Assembly: GCA_903882935.1 (NCBI GenBank)
Contig: CAIRZB010000029.1
Span: forward strand, 62,001 to 126,000
Direction of reading: 5' to 3'
DNA from: an uncultured Parafilimonas sp.
Lineage (GTDB): Bacteria; Bacteroidota; Bacteroidia; Chitinophagales; Chitinophagaceae
Length of the DNA: 64,000 bases
Shown: positions 61,814 to 64,000 of the stretch, piece by piece
How the letters are laid out: every line of letters begins with the position of its first letter
How positions within the stretch are numbered: the first letter of the stretch is position 1
Position numbers and translations under genes: made by a program
The notes under the pieces: model-generated
What the model was told of the DNA's origin: nothing
Database searches by the model: none
What the model saw: only the letters and a program-made list of their open reading frames with translations

Positions 61814-63334
61814 ATGAGCACAAATAACCATAAAAAACCGCCAGCCACCGTTGTTTTTATATTTGGCGGCAGCGGCGACCTAAATAACCGGAAATTAACC
61901 CCAGCATTGCACAACTTGTTTTTGGACGGGTACATGCCCGAAAAATTTGCTATTGCTGGTATTGGAAGAACAGAGTTTTCTGACGAAAAATTTAGGCAAC
62001 ACCTTTTTCAGGGCATCCAAGATTTTTCGCGCCGCAAGGGCGACCCAACCGGCCAATGGGCAGAGTTTGCCCAGCAGATTACTTACCTTAAGCTTGACGC
62101 AGGCGATGCCGAAGCTTATTCGGCCATTACCGATTTAGTAAAAAAATATGAGGCCGAATGGAATATACACCCCAATGTGTTATTTTATTTGGCGGTGGCG
62201 CCGCAGCTAGTGCCTGAAATTGCCACCAAATTGGGTGGGCTAAACCTTTGCAAAGACAAGAATTGCACCCGCATAATTGTAGAAAAGCCATTTGGCCACG
62301 ATTTGGAGAGTGCCCATGCACTAAACCAGCTGTTAACTGGATTATTTAACGAAGACCAGATATATCGTATCGACCACTACTTGGGCAAAGAAACCGTGCA
62401 AAACATTTTGGCCCTGCGTTTTGCCAATGCCCTGTTTGAGCCAATTTGGAACAGAAATTATATTGACCATATACAGATAACCAATGCCGAAACAGTGGGC
62501 GTTGAAGACCGTGGCGGTTATTATGAACAGTCTGGCGCGTTGAGGGATATGGTGCAAAACCATATACTACAGTTGTTAACCATGGTTGCCATGGAAGCGC
62601 CGGTAAATTTTGAGGCGAACGAAATTCGTAATAAAAAAGTTGACGTATTAAACGCCATCCGCAAAATAACAAGGCTTGACGCACATGAGTATGCAGTACG
62701 TGGGCAGTACTCAGAAGGCTGGATGAAAGGCAAACAAGTAAAAGCATACCGGCAGGAAAAAAATGTAAATCCCGAGTCGCCCATAGAAACATTTGCCGCA
62801 GTTAAATTTTATATTGACAACTGGCGCTGGCAGGGTGTTCCGTTTTACGTGCGCACAGGTAAATACCTGCACGAAAAAACCACGATTATAACCATACAGT
62901 TTAAACAGCCGCCCCATTATGCTTTTCCGATTGAGGCTGCAGAGTCATGGAGGCCCAACCGGCTTACCATAAGCATTCAGCCTGAGATGGACATAAGGCT
63001 GCGTTTTCAGGCAAAACGTCCCGGCCAAAGCATGACGTTGAACCCCGTTGATATGATTTTTAGCTACAACGATGCTTACAACGAGCCCCAACCTGAAGCC
63101 TACGAAACGCTGTTGTTGGATGCGATGATAGGCAATGCCACCCAATTTATGCGCAGCGACCAAGTAGAGGCTGCCTGGAAAGTGATAATGCCTATTATTG
63201 AAGCATGGGAACTTAGGCCGCCGGTTGATTTTCCAAATTATTCGCCAGACAGTTGGGGGCCGGAGGATGCAGAGGCACTTATTGCCCGCGATGGCAATAA
63301 TTGGGTGGTATTACCCCCGCTGAATAAAGATTAG
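61814..63334 (+). CDS. zwf: Glucose-6-phosphate 1-dehydrogenase
   Basis: The 506-residue enzyme oxidises glucose 6-phosphate to 6-phosphogluconolactone with NAD(P). The NADP-binding loop is ATVVFIFGGSGDLNNRKLTPALHNLF; the catalytic region RIDHYLGKETVQNILALRFAN, with the active His, is intact, as are GYYEQSGALRDMVQNHILQLLTMVAME and GVPFYVRTGKYLHEKTT. The ATG at 61814 is consistent with the family. It lies 34 bases after the OLD-like gene and 185 before pgl. A hairpin and the C/G repeat occur in the pgl intergenic gap. Confidence 0.97.
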   Translation: MSTNNHKKPPATVVFIFGGSGDLNNRKLTPALHNLFLDGYMPEKFAIAGIGRTEFSDEKFRQHLFQGIQDFSRRKGDPTGQWAEFAQQITYLKLDAGDAEAYSAITDLVKKYEAEWNIHPNVLFYLAVAPQLVPEIATKLGGLNLCKDKNCTRIIVEKPFGHDLESAHALNQLLTGLFNEDQIYRIDHYLGKETVQNILALRFANALFEPIWNRNYIDHIQITNAETVGVEDRGGYYEQSGALRDMVQNHILQLLTMVAMEAPVNFEANEIRNKKVDVLNAIRKITRLDAHEYAVRGQYSEGWMKGKQVKAYRQEKNVNPESPIETFAAVKFYIDNWRWQGVPFYVRTGKYLHEKTTIITIQFKQPPHYAFPIEAAESWRPNRLTISIQPEMDIRLRFQAKRPGQSMTLNPVDMIFSYNDAYNEPQPEAYETLLLDAMIGNATQFMRSDQVEAAWKVIMPIIEAWELRPPVDFPNYSPDSWGPEDAEALIARDGNNWVVLPPLNKD

Positions 63335-63341
63335 TATACCC

Positions 63342-63396
63342 CGTGCTAAAAGGAGCTTTTGGAAAAAAAGTGTTTTTCTCATTCCCTTTTAGCGCG
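63342..63396. other. Long hairpin between zwf and pgl
   Basis: A 12-base inverted repeat (63342-63353 with 63385-63396, one mismatch) encloses a 31-base loop just after zwf. It has no T run, so it may be a processing or stability structure rather than a terminator. Confidence 0.4.
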
Positions 63397-63484
63397 GTTA
63401 ACAGTTTATTGGCCATTTTCTTAACGGAAACTACGGTAAAGGTGCCTGTAAAACAATAGGATAAAATAAATTATTTACGCTTTT

Positions 63485-63513
63485 AAAGTTCCCCCTTTAG
63501 GGGGCGGAGGGGG
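63485..63513. repeat. C/G-rich repeat element before pgl
   Basis: The sequence aligns with the 12453-12481 element: AAAG, a C run, TTTA, a G run, a short variable part and a second G run. It ends 6 bases before the pgl start; its GGAGG (63506-63510) lies 9 bases from the ATG and could serve as a Shine-Dalgarno sequence. Confidence 0.7.
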
Positions 63514-63519
63514 TAAAAA

Positions 63520-64000
63520 ATGCAACTGCACGTTTCAAAAGATGTTCAGCAATTAAGCAGCACCCTAGCTGAATGGCTGGTTAGCCATATTACTGAAACC
63601 CTTGAACACCAAGGCAGGTATACATTGGCACTTTCAGGGGGTTCTACACCCAAAATGCTGCACACCTTGCTTGCCAATGAACCATATAGAAGCAGGTTGG
63701 ACTGGGCCAAGCTGCATATATTTTTTGGGGATGAACGCTTTGTGCCCTTGGCCGACGAGCGAAACAACGCAAAAATGGCCTTTGATACCTTGCTTAATTT
63801 TGTACCAGTGCCAAAAGCGCAGATACACATTATGCAAACGGAAAACATAACACCCGAGGGTTCTGCGTTAGCATACAATAGTTTGCTGCACGAGTATTTT
63901 GACAACACGCCGTTTACGTTTGACTGCATTATATTAGGCATGGGGGATGACGCACACACGCTTTCATTGTTCCCGGGAAAAACCGAGGTGATACATGAAA
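63520..64000 (+). CDS. pgl: 6-phosphogluconolactonase, 3'-truncated
   Basis: The frame opens at ATG 63520 and runs off the window after 160 codons. The product hydrolyses 6-phosphogluconolactone, between Zwf and Gnd. Family motifs are clear: YTLALSGGSTPKMLHTLL, WAKLHIFFGDERFVPLADERNNAKMA, and ILGMGDDAHTLSLFPG. The last motif has Ala where many homologues have Gly (GMGDDGHTASLFPG), a minor change. A C/G-rich dispersed element sits immediately upstream. Its position after zwf completes the oxidative pentose phosphate set. Confidence 0.95.
   Translation, partial: MQLHVSKDVQQLSSTLAEWLVSHITETLEHQGRYTLALSGGSTPKMLHTLLANEPYRSRLDWAKLHIFFGDERFVPLADERNNAKMAFDTLLNFVPVPKAQIHIMQTENITPEGSALAYNSLLHEYFDNTPFTFDCIILGMGDDAHTLSLFPGKTEVIHE

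Overview
The window is a stretch of a Bacteroidota chromosome, most likely from a Chitinophaga/Sphingobacteria-type relative. The evidence is the mutY-ssb-gldE-gldD neighbourhood, type IX secretion (T9SS) cargo with both type A and type B sorting tails, a PorP/SprF protein, a Rho factor with a long disordered acidic N-terminal insert, an HU gene beside RNase G, and several promoters of the Bacteroidota form (TTG near -33, TAnnTTTG near -7). No phage, transposase, rRNA or CRISPR array was seen. One tRNA is present.

Layout. 1-5.0 kb: a 5'-truncated mtgA, a geranylgeranyl-reductase-type flavoprotein, methylmalonyl-CoA epimerase, a lipoprotein and isocitrate dehydrogenase. 5.2-8.2 kb, minus strand: HU, a TPR protein, a 31-residue very basic ribosomal-type protein, and RNase G. 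8.4-16.6 kb, plus strand: mutY, ssb, gldE, gldD, a DUF3109 protein, lutB, a Uma2 protein and a polysaccharide deacetylase. 16.6-22.7 kb, minus strand: a frameshifted SIMPL-like gene, an EamA transporter, a retropepsin-like protein, purH and comEC. 22.9-31.1 kb: a BamA-like barrel, nadK, a NadR-like kinase, an S41 peptidase, rho and a family 9 glycosyltransferase, followed by tRNA-Arg(CCT). 31.7-38.8 kb: carbohydrate genes (a large putative glycoside hydrolase, a GH10 xylanase, a GH13 amylase with an in-frame amber stop), a PhyH dioxygenase and an AraC regulator. 39-43.8 kb: small accessory genes, including an AbiEii-type toxin pair and an ArsR/SRPBCC operon with two palindromic operators. 44-56 kb: T9SS genes, with two tandem paralogues of about 1,600 residues carrying about 15 PKD repeats each and a PorP/SprF gene directly downstream. 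56.4-64 kb: a 2-oxoacid:ferredoxin oxidoreductase beta subunit, an AhpD-like protein, and the pentose phosphate genes gnd, zwf and pgl (truncated), with an OLD-family ATPase gene between gnd and zwf.

The least expected structure is a dispersed family of 7-bp tandem repeats. It forms a 21-23-unit array after nadK, a shorter tract after the epimerase gene, and blocks inside two apparently intact coding regions (the polysaccharide deacetylase and the NadR-like kinase). A second dispersed element, a C5-6/G5-6 inverted repeat, occurs as a perfect 29-bp inverted pair around a 138-bp spacer between gldD and the DUF3109 gene, and as a single related copy directly before pgl. These two families, the disrupted genes (GH13 amber, SIMPL frameshift, possible frameshift near 40.35 kb) and the nuclease-like gene in the pentose phosphate cluster are the main points to re-examine. 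All assignments come from reading the sequence; no database search was run.
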